Counted from the first letter of the stretch, positions 45,725-57,745 are shown. The stretch is 64,000 bases of DNA from Adiantum capillus-veneris (GCA_014529385.2 CM043966.1:88566587-88630586); one strand, 5' to 3'. Notes: a model not told the origin generated them from the sequence alone. Program-made: numbers and translations.

Positions 45725-46675
45725 CTATTTGCTTGAGAGACTTGCCTCCTCCTTGGGCACATTTTCTTCATGAGAGATCTCCTTGTTTTTATTATTCTTT
45801 TCCTCATATGCCTTGCGACGCATATTTTGTTGCTTAATAGTGCGATCTTCACATACAAAACATTTTGTATCCCTCAAATAGATCCAACTATTATCAAGGA
45901 TAATCTTTCGCTTGGTCTCATCCGGCATGGTGCATACAATTGGCCGTTCTCCCGAGCGAGGAGCTCCTTGCTTCCCCACTCTATGTGCTCCATAGACCAT
46001 AACTCCGGACATGCCAAAGTGGGTTTTGAAGAAATCTTCAATAACAATGGCAAGAGTAGGAGGTGTCTCTAACTTCTCTTCGGGAATTCCACGAATAACA
46101 ATGTTCTTGGAACGTCGCTCCCGTTCTTTCAACTCCTCCACATCCACATTCTCAACATTCTTTGTTTGAACCATAGCTTGCATGAGTGAGGAATTAGAAA
46201 CCACATTGCTACCACATACATCAGCCCAAGACTTGTTTGTGCATACATTTTTCATGTCGCATACATCCCGGCTCATAGTGTCAAATTTCTCCTCTTTCAA
46301 TACATGGTCATGCTCTACTTTGCTCATCCGCTCCTTCAAAGCATTCAAGTCCACAAGAGAGCGTTTACATTCCTTGACTTCCTCTTCAAGTTGCATCAAA
46401 CGTGTTGTTTGCATCTCAAGTGTCCTCTTGAGATTTTCATTCTCAACCACAAGTACCCTTAGTGTGCCATTCTCCATTGCAAGTGCTCGTAAGTCTTCGC
46501 CTTGTTTGTTTACGGTCTCTTGCAATGATACTAAGTACGCCATGATCATGGTTTCCGATGTCGTTGGTTGGGTGGTTGTGTTGCTATCTCCACACTTAGG
46601 AGATTTTGGATCACTTTCCACAATGGTTGTGGATCTTGTTGAAGAAGAAGAACCCTTGCGAGTGCCGGAAGACAT
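45725..46675 (-). CDS. LINE ORF1: coiled-coil RRM protein
   Basis: 316 codons from ATG at 46675. Residues 1-45 are Ser/Thr-rich. Residues about 48-130 form a predicted coiled coil (heptad-like LRALAMENGTLRVLVVENEN, LMQLEEEVKECKRSL). Residues about 189-277 look like the RRM and C-terminal domain of L1 ORF1 proteins: SKNIVIRGIPEEK, then GAHRVG, RPIVCTM and LRDTKC. The end is highly charged. It would trimerise, bind LINE RNA and act as chaperone. It stops at TAG (45727-45725), followed in the same frame by GGA TGT GTG and ORF2. A diverged copy lies at 8128-9237. Confidence 0.9.
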   Translation of the reverse strand: MSSGTRKGSSSSTRSTTIVESDPKSPKCGDSNTTTQPTTSETMIMAYLVSLQETVNKQGEDLRALAMENGTLRVLVVENENLKRTLEMQTTRLMQLEEEVKECKRSLVDLNALKERMSKVEHDHVLKEEKFDTMSRDVCDMKNVCTNKSWADVCGSNVVSNSSLMQAMVQTKNVENVDVEELKERERRSKNIVIRGIPEEKLETPPTLAIVIEDFFKTHFGMSGVMVYGAHRVGKQGAPRSGERPIVCTMPDETKRKIILDNSWIYLRDTKCFVCEDRTIKQQNMRRKAYEEKNNKNKEISHEENVPKEEASLSSK

Positions 46676-46900
46676 TGTATGTAAAATAGGAGATGAGAAT
46701 CAATTTTGTTGAACCTGTTCACTTCGGAAATGCTGCTACAGAAACGCCTTTCATAACTCTGAAAATTTTTGTCTTTACATCAATGCGTAGAGGACTTCGT
46801 GCTCTTCGATTGAGGCTATAGATCACCCAAATCGGAGTTCGGATGAAGAAGTTATGATCAAAAGAGTGGACTGCTGTCTACTAGGTCAAAAAACGGCTGC

Positions 46901-47015
<115 letters not shown>

Positions 47016-47103
47016 TATGGCGGGTTCCTACACCGAGGGAAAGAGAGAGAGAGAGTGTGTGAGTGAGAGGGGGCTGATAAGAGGAATAGGGTATGTGGAG
47101 GGG

Positions 47104-47163
<60 letters not shown>

Positions 47164-47369
47164 ATTCTATTCCATGCCCGCAGGGCTGCTCACTCAGAGG
47201 TAGAGAGAGTGAGAGCTAACTGAGGGAGGGGAAGATAGAGCGGTGGTCCGCCGATGGGAAGAAAACAAGAGGGGAGAGATGGGGGGGAGAGTGAAGCCAA
47301 GGGGGTGTGGACGAGAGGGAAAAAGGAGGGGTGAGGTATGGTGGCCCACTGGGCTGGTATATGGACAAG

Positions 47370-47434
<65 letters not shown>

Positions 47435-47734
47435 TACAAAATTGGTGGCCCGCTAGGGAATATAGGAAATGTATGCGCCCATTGGGCCGGGCGATGCAGC
47501 GGCCGGGTAAGTGAGAGAGAGAGTTTGGCGGAGCCGAGCAGTAAGAGAGAGAGAGCTCTGTCTTCTGGCGATAATGGAGAGATGTGGCCAAAGTGATGGC
47601 GCCCCGCCAGTGGTTAAGCCCAGAGGGGTGTTGAATGTTTAAAAAAACTTTTTTTTTCCATTTTCCCTTTGTAATATGCTCTCCCCTTCTTGGGGATTGG
47701 TTCTCGCGGTCACGGTTTTGAAAACCGACCGTCA

Positions 47735-47750
47735 TTAGCCCTCCCGTCTG
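47735..47750 (-). other. X polypurine tract
   Basis: Minus-strand GACGGGAGGGCTAA immediately before the 3' LTR start TGACGGTC. Confidence 0.65.
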
Positions 47751-47868
47751 GCTAGAGGCATTCATGCTTCTAGCCTTACCTCTGATTCTTTAGTTGCGGA
47801 GTTGGAGGGTCCTCCCTCTTTTGTAATATCTAGCATGAACTCTGGATCAAACCTAAGGAAATATCTCT

Positions 47869-48770
47869 TTAGCCTCCATCCATTGACTCTAGTCTTGTGA
47901 ATTCTCCCATCTCTTCCATCAGCATATAGCTGCCGTTGTCATAGCGCCTTTTGACAATGAATGGTCCTTCCCATCGAGGTTGAAATTTGTTGTCTTTCCT
48001 GGTGTCAAATCTATTGTCGTATCTCAATACTAACATGCCCTTTTCTAGGCCCTTTTCCTCAAGCCCTTGATTGAAGGTGAGACGGCGTCGCTCTGCCTGC
48101 ACTGCATAGTGATTGATTGCATCTTCCCTATCTAGTTGGAGCCTTTCCAGATCCAGGATATGGTTGCGGAGATTTACAATTGGGCAGTGTAATTGGCTAG
48201 CCATGACTTGTAAGCTGGCTATCTGTACCTCAATGGGCAGAATTTCCTCCTTTCCGCGCCTTAAACTAGATGGAAAGGGGTGAAACCTAATGATGTTCGG
48301 AACGTTGTTCGGTAAGCCCATAGAGCGGCCATGAGATGTTTATCCCAGTCTCTTGTGTGGTTATTCACCTTCTTTGTGATGATTTTGCAGATCATTCCGT
48401 TTACCTTTTCTACTAGGCAATTACACTGTGGATAGTATGGTGTGGAATGTCCGCGTGTAATGCCTAGCTTTTTCATCTGTTCTCCCACCAGATTGCCTTT
48501 GAAACCTAGTGCCCTATCAGATATTATCTCAAGAGGAGTGCCAAAACGGAAACAAATGTGCTCAAATATGAACTTTTCTACCTCTTGGGCTGTAATGCGG
48601 GTGGTGGCTGCTGCTTCCGTCCATCGGGTCATGTAGTCTACACCAACTAGAATGTATAGTTTACATGATTGGGCCCTTGGTAGAGGACCGATTGCATCTA
48701 TCTCCCATTTCTCAAACAACCACTTGACCGACAAAGGAGAATGCCCGGACAAGACATCAAGACAAGACAT
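47869..48770 (-). pseudogene. X integrase
   Basis: Core residues are seen in WEIDAIGPL, IISDRALGF and QCNCLVEKVNG (D-D-E), followed by LMAALWAYRTTFRTSLGFTP. A frameshift near 48300 leads to the C-terminal part (48321-47869), ending in VLRYDNRFDTRKDNKFQPRW and GPFIVKRRYDNGSY, the GPY-like module of gypsy integrases. The N-terminal zinc domain is upstream of 48770 and degraded. Confidence 0.9.
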
Positions 48771-48816
48771 TCTCCTGTGTCTAGAAAGCTGATAATATCA
48801 AGCATAGCATCACTAC

Positions 48817-49262
48817 TTAAAAGAGGGGTAGTTTTAGTTGGATTGCTCCTATGGGAACATCCTGTATTCTTTCCTTGGCTAGAGGATCTGCCTCCTGATT
48901 TTCTACCTTGGGGACATGAAATAATTGCAATGCTGCAAACTTCCTTAAAAGATCCTTAACTTGGCGTAGTTGACCAAGTAAAACCTGATTTTTACAAACC
49001 CAAGTGCCATTTATCTGCTTTATCAAAAGCAGAGCATCGCCAAACACATTTAGGCGTTGAATCCCTTGCAAAATACATTGTTCTAGCCCAAGAATTAAAG
49101 CTGCATACTCTGCTTCGTTGTTGGAGTAGGAGTGTAATAGCTGCCCGATGGAGAATACCCTTTCCTGTTTCCCATTGAAAATGACGATGCCATGCAGACT
49201 GGTCCACTGTTCTCTTGTATGCTCGGTCAAAGAAAAGAGAGTGAGCTCTTTCTGGCCTAGGA
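48817..49262 (-). pseudogene. X second (archaeal-like) RNase H
   Basis: SLFFDRAYK (first Asp) at the end of the upstream frame near 49240. Then, after a frameshift, SNNEAEYAALILGLEQC (Glu), VFGDALLLIKQINGTW (Asp) and ENQEADPLA (Asp). This is a complete RNase H fold in addition to the standard gypsy RNase H, placed before integrase as in Tat-lineage elements. It is thought to supplement removal of RNA in hybrids. Confidence 0.85.
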
Positions 49263-50011
49263 CTTTCTACCATTGGTATCTCTTCTTTTGCTTCTGTGTT
49301 GACCTTCAGATTCTTCTCATAGTGGCGATGAGTAAGAATACCTGCTAAACTAGCCTTGGTGGAGTTTTCTACTTGCATGGTGTAGTCAAACTCTTGTAAC
49401 CTAACTAGCCATTTAGAGATCCTCAATGAGACATCCATGTGTCGCATTACATACGGAAAACCCTCTTCCATTGTCAGAATTAGAAAGGTTCTAGGTAGTA
49501 GATAGGAGCGGAACTTTGTGGTAGCAAACATTAATGCGAGCACCATGTGTTCTACTGTGGTGAATCCCTTGTTTGATGGGGTCATGACACGACTAGAGAA
49601 GTAGATAGGACGCATGAAAGAAGTTTGGAGGTTCTTTTGCATTAGTACGGCTCCGAGTGTATCACTTCCTACACTGGGGTTCACATAAAATGACTCGTCC
49701 CATCTGGGGGGTGAAATGGTGGGAAGCGTGGCTAGAATTTGCTTCACCTCGATAAATTGTTGGTCATTTTCTTCACTCCATAAGAAGACATCCCTGTGGG
49801 TGACTTGTTGTAGAGGGAGAACCACTTGAGATAGCAAGTGGATGAACCTACTTAAGTATCTTACCTTCTGAAGGAAAGAAACCAATTGCTTAGCGGTGGT
49901 GGGTGATGACAAAGATACCAAAGCTTGAATCTTGCTAGGGTCAACCTCAATACCTTTTGTTGAAGTTACATGGCCAAGGAGAGTGACACTTATCCATGTT
50001 GAGCTAGCCAC
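49230..50011 (-). pseudogene. X RT thumb and first RNase H
   Basis: LLGHVTSTKGIEVDPSKIQA and FLQKVRYLSRFIHLLS belong to the RT-RNase H connection. DVFLWSEENDQQFIEVKQ, FYVNPSVGSDTLGAVLMQK and YFSSRVMTPSNKGFTTVEHM form the gypsy RNase H. The usual first Asp of RNase H is Asn here (FYVNPS). The frame ends in the second RNase H start. Confidence 0.85.
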
Positions 50012-50888
50012 CCAAGGTTTGCAGCCTGGTCAGGCCATCATAGACTTTGCTCAAATGGAGGGAGCGTGAACTATAGATGCAAAAATCATCTATGAAGACC
50101 CGTATTGACGTTCCAAAGTATGGTTGGAAGACAAAAGTCACATAACACTGGAATGTGGCCGGAGCGTTGGTGAGGCCAAAAGGCATCACTCAATCAGAAA
50201 AGCATCCTCAAGGTGTTATGAAAGTTGTTTTTTTTTTGTCTTCTTCTGCAATGCTAATCTGAAAGTATCCTGAGTAGCCATCACATACTGTGTAGCGCTC
50301 ATGACCTGCCACCTCATTGAGAATTTCATCTTGGAATGGGAGGGCAAAGTGATCCATCTTTGTGGCTGCATTGAGAGGTTTGTAGTCCACACAGACTCTC
50401 CACTTGCCATTCTTCTTTGGTGTGACTACTACTGGAGAGACCCATTCTGAGTCTTTGACGGGGTAAATGAAACGTGCATGTAGCAAATTCCTCACTTCTT
50501 TAAGTAGTGCCTCTTGTTGGATTACCCCAAGTCTTTTGAGCTTTTGCACTACGGGTTTACTTCCTTCCTTGAGTTTTATGCGGTGTTGTACTACTGTGAT
50601 TCCTGTGATCTTATCATAACCATTAATGAACAATGTGGTGAAGTTACCTAGCATGGAGACATATTCCTTCCTCTCTTCATCGATTAACTCATTGGAGAGC
50701 ATCCGATGTAACCTACTTGTATCCTCTAAGGGTTGCGTACCTGATGGTCCCTCTTGGTTTGTCTGGGGTGCTTCAGATTGTGTCAATCTTTTTGGGTCTT
50801 TAAGGATGACCCCTATCACTTCTATGCTACTGGTTGGTTGTTGTTGTCTCTTCTCCTGAGGTGGACGAGTAGTCATTGGTGGACTCAT
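50004..50888 (-). pseudogene. X reverse transcriptase
   Basis: WVSPVVVTPKKNGKWRVCVD and YTVCDGYSGYFQISIAEEDK carry the first RT motifs; CDGYSGY has the catalytic Asp. A frameshift near 50208 leads to MPFGLTNAPATFQ and VFIDDFCIYSS (FIDD as the YxDD box) in 50189-50004. The region 50888-50700 precedes the RT and links it to the protease. Confidence 0.9.
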
Positions 50889-51018
50889 CTTCTGAAGCCT
50901 TCAAGATCATGTTGCGTTGCTTCCCAGTCCTCATGTCGTAGAATATGGACTTTTCCTTAGCGTCCTTCATCTGAATCATTGTGGTATGTGAGTCTTGCTT
51001 AGCTTCCGTAGCCATGAG

Positions 51019-51621
51019 CTAGGGTCTTCCAAGAATGATAGGGTAGCCCTCCCCTTTGTGTGGCATGACAAAAATGTCTACCTCCACTTCTGTATTGAAT
51101 GCCTTTACTTTGACCGCATTCACAATGCCTCCGCATTTCACTCTTACGTTATTTTCCATTCTGGCTCGGCAGGGTGCCGGCCTACTCACCTCTAGGCCTA
51201 GATGGTGCATCATTTTTTCAGTCATGACGCATATCTACACGCCACCATCTATGTAGACATTTGAGATTCATTGCCCCTTGATGTGGGCATCCATGGTTGG
51301 TAGGATGTCGTCGAGGTCCCTCCTAGAGATAGCCCCAACTATCCTTGGTCTTGATTTTCTTGTACTTACCATCTTCGTCCATTGCCTCCTCATCCTTGGT
51401 GCAAGATGGATTAATTGGGGCCAAGTTATCTTCGGGCCCTGCATCAACACATCCTGGACTAAGTCATATGGTTTAGCATACTCACCTAGTGAAAAATCCA
51501 CGATGTCTATCTTTCGTCGCGGCTTAGATGCCTGCTTGCTAGACTCGCCTTTTTCTTTCATTTTCTCTTCTTTTTGAGAGGCTTCTTCGTGCCTGGCACG
51601 CTTCACTCCCATGGCATCCAC
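51019..51621 (-). pseudogene. X gag-protease linker and protease
   Basis: The 51621-51268 frame is a charged linker (KIDIVDFSLGEYAKPYDLV). The protease active site VYIDGGV lies near 51260-51240 with a stop on each side. Its second half (51225-51019) ends YPIILGRP, the conserved protease strand. Two in-frame stops make it non-functional. Confidence 0.8.
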
Positions 51622-51654
51622 TTCTTCTACTTTTGCTTTCCCTTTGTGCTTCTC

Positions 51655-52688
51655 TCAAATTAGTTCTTCTACCTTTGCCTTCCCTTTAGATTCCAAGCTA
51701 CTCACTGCTTGGTTTACAACAGGTGGTGGGGGTAGCGGTGGAATAAGAGGTGGTGGTGGTGGTTGTTGTTGTATAAGTGGTCGAAGGATTTGGACCGGTG
51801 GAATCGACTCTGCTTGCCTGGGTGGTGGTGGTCTTGCCCTTGGCAGAGAGATCTGATTCTGTCTCCCTCCTCTATTGAAATTATGCCTTCTTGGATGTGC
51901 GCAGTAGTACATGCCATGTTCGTCTTCCCCACAATTATAGCAATGGTACTCTTGGTTTTGCCTTTGTTGTCCTCTCCCTTGCTCTGGATTTTTGCAGGTG
52001 CATGCTCTTGCTGCACCAGATGCACGGATAAACTCTCGAGTTGGGTAGTGATGCGACTCAGCAGGTCTTGCTGCTCTTCTGATGCCTCTTGTGGTTGGGC
52101 TCTATGAACGGTTGTTGCTGTCACTGGGGTTAGTCCGACTGAGCTTGATTCCTCTGACTCATTGACTCTTGCTTGCATGCGCAACTTCTTATCTTTAAGG
52201 CGGGCTACTTCCACTGCCAACTCATATGTTGCAGCAAACCTTCCCTTCACCTTCTCCTTAAGCGGCGACCACATGCCAGCAATGAAACGGTCCTTCTTCA
52301 GGAAATTAGGCACTCTTTCACCTTCCTCCAGTGAGGCAACCCACCTCTCCCACAAATCCACAAACTTGGACTCGTAGGTGGCATACTCTATCAGACCTCC
52401 CTGCTTTAATTCCATTAGTAGCTGCCATAGCTTTTCTAAGATTGTGCCTCCACCAAACCTCTTCACAAAGGCAACACGTAGTATATCCCATGCATTTTTG
52501 GTAGCTTGGGGCAAAGCATTGTACCAAGACTTGGCCTCTACTGTCATCAGTAGAGGAAAAATTCGAAGCCGTGACGCGTCGTCAACCTTGTTGGAAACCA
52601 CACAAGCAATGTCAAAATCATCCAGAAAGTCGGTGGTGACATCTTCTCCCTTCTTTCCACTGAACGTGGAGAAAGAAACACTTGCCAT
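51655..52688 (-). pseudogene. X gag
   Basis: MASVSFSTFSGKKGEDVTTD at 52688 is a natural start. The capsid-like domain includes RLRIFPLLMTVEAKSWYNAL and AFVKRFGGGTILEKLWQLL. After a Gln-rich linker, a zinc knuckle is split by a frameshift near 51930 (CYNCGEDEHGMYYC across frames). A proline-rich end follows. Confidence 0.85.
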
Positions 52689-52985
52689 GGTAATGACTCA
52701 AGAAATTACAAACTTTTTTTTTATAATGACAATAGCGGCTCATAGAGGCTTTTTACAGGGTTGGGTGGATAGATTAAAACATGATAAAGATGGAAACATT
52801 GAAGGAGTGGTGGTAATCCATTATGGGGAGAATGATAGGGTTTGGGTAGCTAAGGATTTCTCCTAGCAATGCAACACCAAACAGATACACAATCTTCTGT
52901 TGGTAGAAGATTTTCCTATCTACATAAATATTCACATGCATATGCTGCAAAAATCTAAACGAGAACGCTGTCGGCCCGTTTTTCA

Positions 52986-53852
52986 TCATGCACAGAGGGT
53001 GGAGCACTTACTTATACTCTTACCGTGCCGGTGTTGATGAGTGGGGAACATCCACAGGAGGTCGTCACCTTTCATAGGCTCGACCTTTTCTTCGTCGCTC
53101 AGCACGTACGGGGTGATGCGTCTGACTACTCCCAGCCTTTTGGATAGTGGAAACTGCAGATAATTACCATAGTCAACGCGTTGCATGAAATCCACTCCAT
53201 TCAGTTGTAACTCGTCTCCAGCCCACTGGGTTTCATCCGTGGTGGAGAGCTTCTTCAGGATGAGCTGTACGGGGAGAGGAGGAAGACCCTCTACCCGTCC
53301 TCCAAAACAGCGAGAGCAATAGCCGAACCACTCCTCTTTAGGGCATGGAAACCTTCTTACCACTTCTGTTTCAGGATTGTCAAAATGGATTGGCAGTACT
53401 CGCATGCGCCGTGCTAATCGATAGGCGACCTTCCCTTTCTAGAGTGGCTTAGCCTTTCCTTACCTTTGGCTCGAGAAGCCCCTTTAGGCCATTTTGGAGT
53501 AGAGGTTATACCTTTGATTGTAGTTTCCTTAGGAAAGAAAGGCCTTATTGTTTCCTTCCTCCTTTGATATGGATGACCTCCTCGCGCGGTGAACGATGTA
53601 GACGATTTCAGCCCCTTCGCTACCTTCATTTTGCTGGCACTCATTGACAATGTGTTTTGGTTGACAGCAGTGATGGAACTTCATAGACCTCCCACCTGAT
53701 GCTCTCAATTTGTGGTTAGAACGAGCAACACGAGATGGGGTTCTTACCTCTTGAATATTGACGACACTACAGCCTGGCAGTAGTACTTCAATGAAGGTGG
53801 CTAGTGCCTCTTTAGTCTCCTCCTCTTCCATCCTCCAGTTCCATTCGTCCAT
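52986..53852 (-). pseudogene. X additional ORF upstream of gag
   Basis: Fragments in three frames (53852-53529, 53650-53414, 53405-52986) lie between primer site and gag. The first contains a degraded zinc-knuckle-like HHCCQPKHIVNEC, which fits CX2CX4HX4C with the first Cys changed to Phe. The third reads FPCPKEEWFGYCSRCFGG, which may be another metal-binding motif. Some Tat/Ogre elements carry an extra ORF upstream of gag; this is a plausible equivalent. Function unknown. Confidence 0.5.
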
Positions 53853-53908
53853 GATTGATGATGTGTGTTTCTTTTAGCATTGTAAACTGAAGGTTTCCGA
53901 GAAGCCCT

Positions 53909-53927
53909 CCTCCGTGGGGGCACCAAA
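53909..53927 (-). other. X primer-binding site
   Basis: Minus-strand TTTGGTGCCCCCACGGAGG immediately downstream of the 5' LTR. I cannot assign the tRNA with certainty. Confidence 0.65.
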
Positions 53928-54082
53928 TGACGAGCGCAAAGTGCGACACAAATCCCGACGGCCTCAAAAACACTGGGAGCCGATGCACGTCGCCAATCGG
54001 TCACGGTGAAGCGAACAGGGGGCACCACCTAGCTTTGAGCGGCTAGGATGCAGACAACATTGATTTGAAATATCACGGACTC

Positions 54083-54139
<57 letters not shown>

Positions 54140-54802
54140 AATATGACAGGTGATGAAAACCCTCGGGGGTGTGAGGGATAACTACTTTCTTACAATATTT
54201 ACAACAACCTTATTTTTGGGGAGGTGGAAATCATGGTGATAGAGAGATAGAGGGAGAGATAGTCAGCCTACTAGTGCATTCTCTAGAGATGACTCACCGA
54301 CACGAAGACCTTGCTAGCATGAGTATGTGTGTATCGACCATTGGAGTCGAGATGTGGACATAGCTTCTTTTATATAGTACAAATTCCCAAAGAAAATCGC
54401 CACACTAAGTCCCCTCTCTCGTGATGCAAATGTTGCCAATCCCTCCCACCAAAATACTACCAAGTGCTGACTCCTAATGAACTTGCCCTCCGCGCCCCCT
54501 GATAGTGACCTCTCAGTGCCTTTTTATAGGTGTTGGCTGCTTTAGATTAGGGTAATGTGATTAGATTAGGGTTCTAATCAGGAGGAGACAAAGCAAGGCG
54601 GTGGGCCCTGGGTGGTTGACCCTTGCTTTGTCTTAGGAAATATTATAAGGAAAACCTCTAAGTGGGCCTTTGTGGCCATCACCTAGAGAGAGATAAGAAT
54701 TTACAAAAGTTGGGATTTTTTACAAGATTTGGTTTGAAACTCGAAAAATGATGACCGCCTACGGATTTTACTGAAGAGGGCATTGTGGATGCAATGCCGG
54801 TG

Positions 54803-56740
54803 TTGTGTAGATCCACTCCCATGCTAAGAAAGATGCTAGAAAAATGCACATCAAGTTGTTTGAAGCTTACATGATTAATGAACAGTAGTTAAGGCCTGGT
54901 AACAAGACACGTTCAATGCTGAATGTACATCAAATGCGGTTAAAAAGGCCAACATATGCCTTAATGATGCCAAAAATGATTATGCTTGAAGTGAGAACAC
55001 ATGGAAGATTATGATCTAGAAGTGCAATTCTTGAAGTGCTCTACCAGCCTGTCTTTACAGCTCGTCGATTGGAGCTACGGTGAAGAAGTTATGGTAGTTC
55101 GAAGTTTGAGTCCATTGCAGATACGTACCGGATTGGGAAACGGCAGTTGAGGTGATAGAAATGAAATGAATGCACGGGCTTGAAGTGCTCACTTTGTGGA
55201 TCACATCGGTCTTTTTAGTTCAGTGATCGAAGTCCCGGTCGCCAAGATATTGGCTGATTAAGATACACCGGGGGCCGGCTCCGTACCAGTCAGTCGGCAC
55301 GGTCGGTGTCTCAGCTGGGAGTTTTGCCTATTGTCCAGAGTTTGGGATGCTGGAACAGTAGTGGCTTGATGAGTCTCATGCCTGGGATGTCATTTCATGC
55401 AGTGCTTGGCCGGCAGTGGTCATAATTGGCAATACCCGGTTGACAAGAAAGAAACTCTGACACTTTGTATCGGATGTGATGGGAAGGCCTTACTTCAATG
55501 CAATCACCTATACTTGCATCTTAAAGGTATGTAGGATTATATGAGAGGTTGATACGGGCATCGAAGTTCAAATGATTAGGTTAGTCAAGGACTGCTCACA
55601 AAGAATGCCGTGTTTGGCAGTGCTTTGTTAGATATGTATGCCAAATGTGGTGCCGTAGATTTTTGCAGAGCTTCGTGCATGGAATGTCGGCTCACAATGC
55701 TTTAAAAGATATGTATGCCAAATGTGGTACCCTTATGAATGAAGGGTCAAAGGACCGCCCACCTATGAGCTTAAAGGAAGTTTGGCCGCCCAAGGGTCGC
55801 CCAAGAGTTGTTTTATAAGGGTAAGTGGAAAAAAGGAAAAAAAACAAGGATGGTGATGTCTGTGGCAGCGTGCAGAGGGCGCAGGAAAGGAGAACGATGC
55901 TCGCGCTAGCCAAGACGGGCCTCAGATGCCCTCGCCGCTGAAACGAAACCTGCATAGGATCACCTGGCGCAGAGTTCGGCACCGGTTGCGACATTTTTGG
56001 TGCTGCCTAAAATCCTACTTTGCCACATCAACAGCGCGCGTTCCTACACAGTGACGCCGATGCTACTGCTAAGGGAGGAAAAGAGCTATTAATAGCGATT
56101 TTTTTGCATAAGATGGCTCTCTTTTGCATGCGTGTTGGGAAGAAAACGAGCAAGGGAGTAAGGAGGTAAGCAAGGGCGAGCCCTCTCTCTCGATCTCCAA
56201 TCCAAGCAAGGCGAGCTCTCTCTCTCGATAGATCTTGGCAAGGCTTAAGCAAGGGCTTAGCAACCAAGGCTAACCAAGGAGACTCTTTCTCTGTGGCTTT
56301 AGGCAAGAAGAGACCAACAAAGGCAAGTAAGCAGTCATAGGAGAAGAAATAATCTTTGGCATAGACAGTGATCGAAGACAAATCAAACAGATGGAATCGA
56401 CACAACAAGATTTTCCTCGTCATCAGGCAAATTAGTTTAGTTATCTCTTTTTGATGAATTGCGGAGCCGTTAACGGCCTGGTGTGATCTATAATGGGAGT
56501 TTAAGCTCCTTAACTATCATTAGCATTATCTAATGGTGTCATTAACCACACTTCTTCTTGATTGTGTATTAGTTTCGTCGGTGTTACCAACTTTCAAGCA
56601 AGTTTTGTGCGTCGATAGCATTACCAAGTAATTAATTACTGATGTATTGTGCTGTGTGACAATTTTTTGCTCTCAATTTTTCCACAGCTAGCAGCCCAAC
56701 GCTGACTTGGCTCAATTTTGGAACACTTATCCCCCGACAT
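54803..56740 (+). mobile_element. 1.9-kb insertion in the X LTR carrying PPR sequence
   Basis: Absent from the left LTR, where 41595-41630 runs straight through. Flanks CGGTG (54798-54802) and CGATG (56741-56745) look like a 5-bp target duplication with one mismatch. No LTRs, poly-A tail or transposase are recognised. The right half (55730-56740) is unassigned. Confidence 0.6.
55480..55735 (+). pseudogene. PPR protein gene fragment
   Basis: FNAITYTCILK (55493-55525) and VFGSALLDMYAKCGA (55610-55655) are hallmark strings of plant PLS-class pentatricopeptide proteins, which bind organellar RNA. A second partial LLKDMYAKCGT at about 55700-55730 suggests a local duplication. Frameshifts separate the pieces. 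Further PPR-like sequence may extend left to about 54830, but is weaker. Confidence 0.7.
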
Positions 56741-57386
56741 CGATGAATGGCGGCCTAGCTGGCGCGTCGGTGTAGCGTATTCGTCACTTTCGGGGTTGGC
56801 TGGGGCATGCCTTTGGCGCCTTTGCTTGTTTTGGTGTCGGTGACATGCAACTTGACCGTCTCCTTTTTTTTTGTCAATGTCGTCGATGTCCTTCGGCTTT
56901 TTTTTAATGTTTTTTCTGGTGTGCGCGTATGGCATGCGCGTGTATGTGTATATGTGAGTGCGTGTATGCTATATGTATGGGTGTATGTATGTGGGGTCAA
57001 GTGAGTGTGTGTGGGTGTGTGTAAACGGAAGTGGGTGCTTGGGAACGAGGGGAAAGGGTGTAATTACACATATAATATATATGTTATTTATATATTTTTC
57101 TTTTCTATTGCTCTGGCGATGGTCGACAGAGACGCGGGGGTGTGGGAGAGGGTGTGCGTGAGGGTATGAGAGGGGGTGGAGGGGCATGTAGTAAGTGTGT
57201 GTGTGTGTGTAGGTGTGTGTGTGGATGTGTGAGAGAGAGAGAGTGTGGCACCCTGTGGTGGCGCATGCACAGGCCGTCAGCGTGAGAGAGAGAGAGTAGG
57301 ACGGGCTCGCTACGGGTTGTGGTGACAAAGAGGGCATGCGAGAGGGAGAGTGGGATGGCGAGGGGGGGGGAAAGGGAGAGTGTAAA

Positions 57387-57455
<69 letters not shown>

Positions 57456-57576
57456 CGTGCAAGGCACCTTCGGGCTTACAAGAGTGCGAGAGAGGGAGAG
57501 TGGGATGGGCCCGCCTGTCCGATAGAGAGCGAGAAGAGGGGGTGGGAGGTCAACGGAATGGGGAGGGGGTGGTGAG

Positions 57577-57636
<60 letters not shown>

Positions 57637-57656
57637 TATGGTGGGTTCCTACACGG

Positions 57657-57704
<48 letters not shown>

Positions 57705-57745
57705 GTCAAAGGGGGCAAATAAGAGGAAGAGGGGATATGGAGGGG

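Noticed and set aside
56028-56423. 131-codon minus-strand frame inside the 1.9-kb insertion
   Set aside because: No motif, no partner and low complexity in part; it cannot be supported as a gene.
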